Positions 5,541-5,750 of a DNA stretch of 5,750 nucleotides are shown here, one piece after another; within the stretch, counting starts at the first letter, position 1; every line of letters starts with the position of its first letter. Source of the stretch: Alphaproteobacteria bacterium UBA3002 (GTDB lineage Bacteria; Pseudomonadota; Alphaproteobacteria; Rickettsiales; UBA3002); the NCBI GenBank assembly GCA_002346425.1, contig DDZS01000026.1:1-5750 (forward strand), written 5' to 3'. Made by a program: the position numbers and the translations under genes. Under the pieces are notes generated by a model, which ran no database searches, had not been told where the DNA came from, and saw only the letters and a list, made by a program, of their open reading frames with translations.

Positions 5541-5750
5541 ATGTCACGGGAATTCATTGTGAGGCGCCGACTCGCTCGCCAAATTGGCGAACGCGCCGAG
5601 GACCTCATGGAGGCACAAGAAGCGCGTCGTCTGCGTCTTTCCCGAGAAGGAAGGGCAGCGGCCGAAAAAGCCCACCGTCTGCGCGAAGAACGCGAGGCGG
5701 AGGAAGCGAGGCTGAAAGCGGAAGCTGAAGCCCGGCGCAAGCCGAAATCG
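5541..5750 (+). CDS. Highly charged coiled-coil-like protein, N-terminal part (3' cut by window edge)
   Basis: The frame from ATG 5541 is open for 70 codons to the window end, so the gene is partial. GGAG (5530-5533) with 7 nt spacing supports this start. Almost every residue is Arg, Glu, Ala, Lys or Leu; the start is MSREFIVRRRLARQIGERAE and the later part alternates Glu/Ala and Arg/Leu (for example AEEARLKAEAEARR near 53-66), as in long single helices or coiled coils. There is no signal peptide. A short GAACTGTCAC-type Pho box lies upstream, so phosphate-starvation control is inferred. Similar composition is common and gives no family assignment; the domain that would identify it may lie beyond the edge. 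The alternative frames over the same stretch are composition shadows. Confidence 0.75.
   Translation, partial: MSREFIVRRRLARQIGERAEDLMEAQEARRLRLSREGRAAAEKAHRLREEREAEEARLKAEAEARRKPKS

Noticed and set aside
5438..5740. Open frames on both strands (minus 5438-5740, plus 5507-5728) over the last gene
   Set aside because: The Arg/Glu-rich codons of the 5541 gene keep the other frames open; the minus frame gives a Ser/Arg-only sequence and crosses the Pho box.
1..5750. CRISPR arrays, tRNA/rRNA genes, insertion sequences or phage attachment sites
   Set aside because: No regularly spaced long repeats, cloverleaf-like sequence, transposase or terminal inverted repeats were seen on either strand.

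Overview
The window is a bacterial chromosomal segment, most likely from an alphaproteobacterium. Two housekeeping genes are recognised with confidence: xseA (exonuclease VII large subunit, minus strand) and purD (GAR synthetase, plus strand). They flank a hypothetical gene. Closeness of xseA and purD is familiar in Alphaproteobacteria. All five promoters I can propose have a -10 hexamer preceded by GC (GCTAT core), which resembles the Caulobacter-type housekeeping -10. The class assignment is inference; there is no rRNA or species marker here.

Layout. Positions 3-518: 3' part of a plus-strand gene encoding a PDZ-like domain, cut by the window edge and overlapping the xseA 3' end convergently by 44 bp. 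475-1860: xseA (-). 1861-1970: a compact divergent control region. 1971-2621: a 216-aa protein of unknown function. 2665-3942: purD. 3943-4007: a short control region. 4008-4556 and 4569-5126: two tightly spaced unknown genes forming an operon that ends at a strong, probably bidirectional, hairpin terminator (5136-5171). 5188-5331 (-): a 47-aa, very polar small protein facing that terminator from the other side. 5332-5540: control region. 5541 to beyond the edge: start of a highly charged Arg/Glu/Ala-rich, probably coiled-coil protein.

The main discovery is regulatory. Upstream of all three plus-strand units of unknown function lie direct heptamer repeats with a GTCA core at exact 11-bp periodicity. 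In each case the last repeat is followed by exactly 10 bp and then a -10-like hexamer. This is the architecture of PhoB-activated promoters (Pho boxes; compare E. coli phoA). The first promoter has four repeats (two tandem Pho boxes); the other two have one box each. The window therefore appears to hold a cluster of phosphate-starvation genes (unknown genes at 1971, 4008/4569 and 5541) interleaved with xseA and purD.

By contrast, xseA and purD lack a convincing Shine-Dalgarno site. Each has a sigma-70-like promoter (17-bp spacer) whose -10 ends only 6-7 nt before the ATG, so both may be transcribed as leaderless mRNAs. The xseA -35 lies inside the distal Pho box, so PhoB binding could repress xseA while activating the divergent gene. 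Read-through from the Pho-controlled 1971 gene into purD is also possible, as no terminator separates them.
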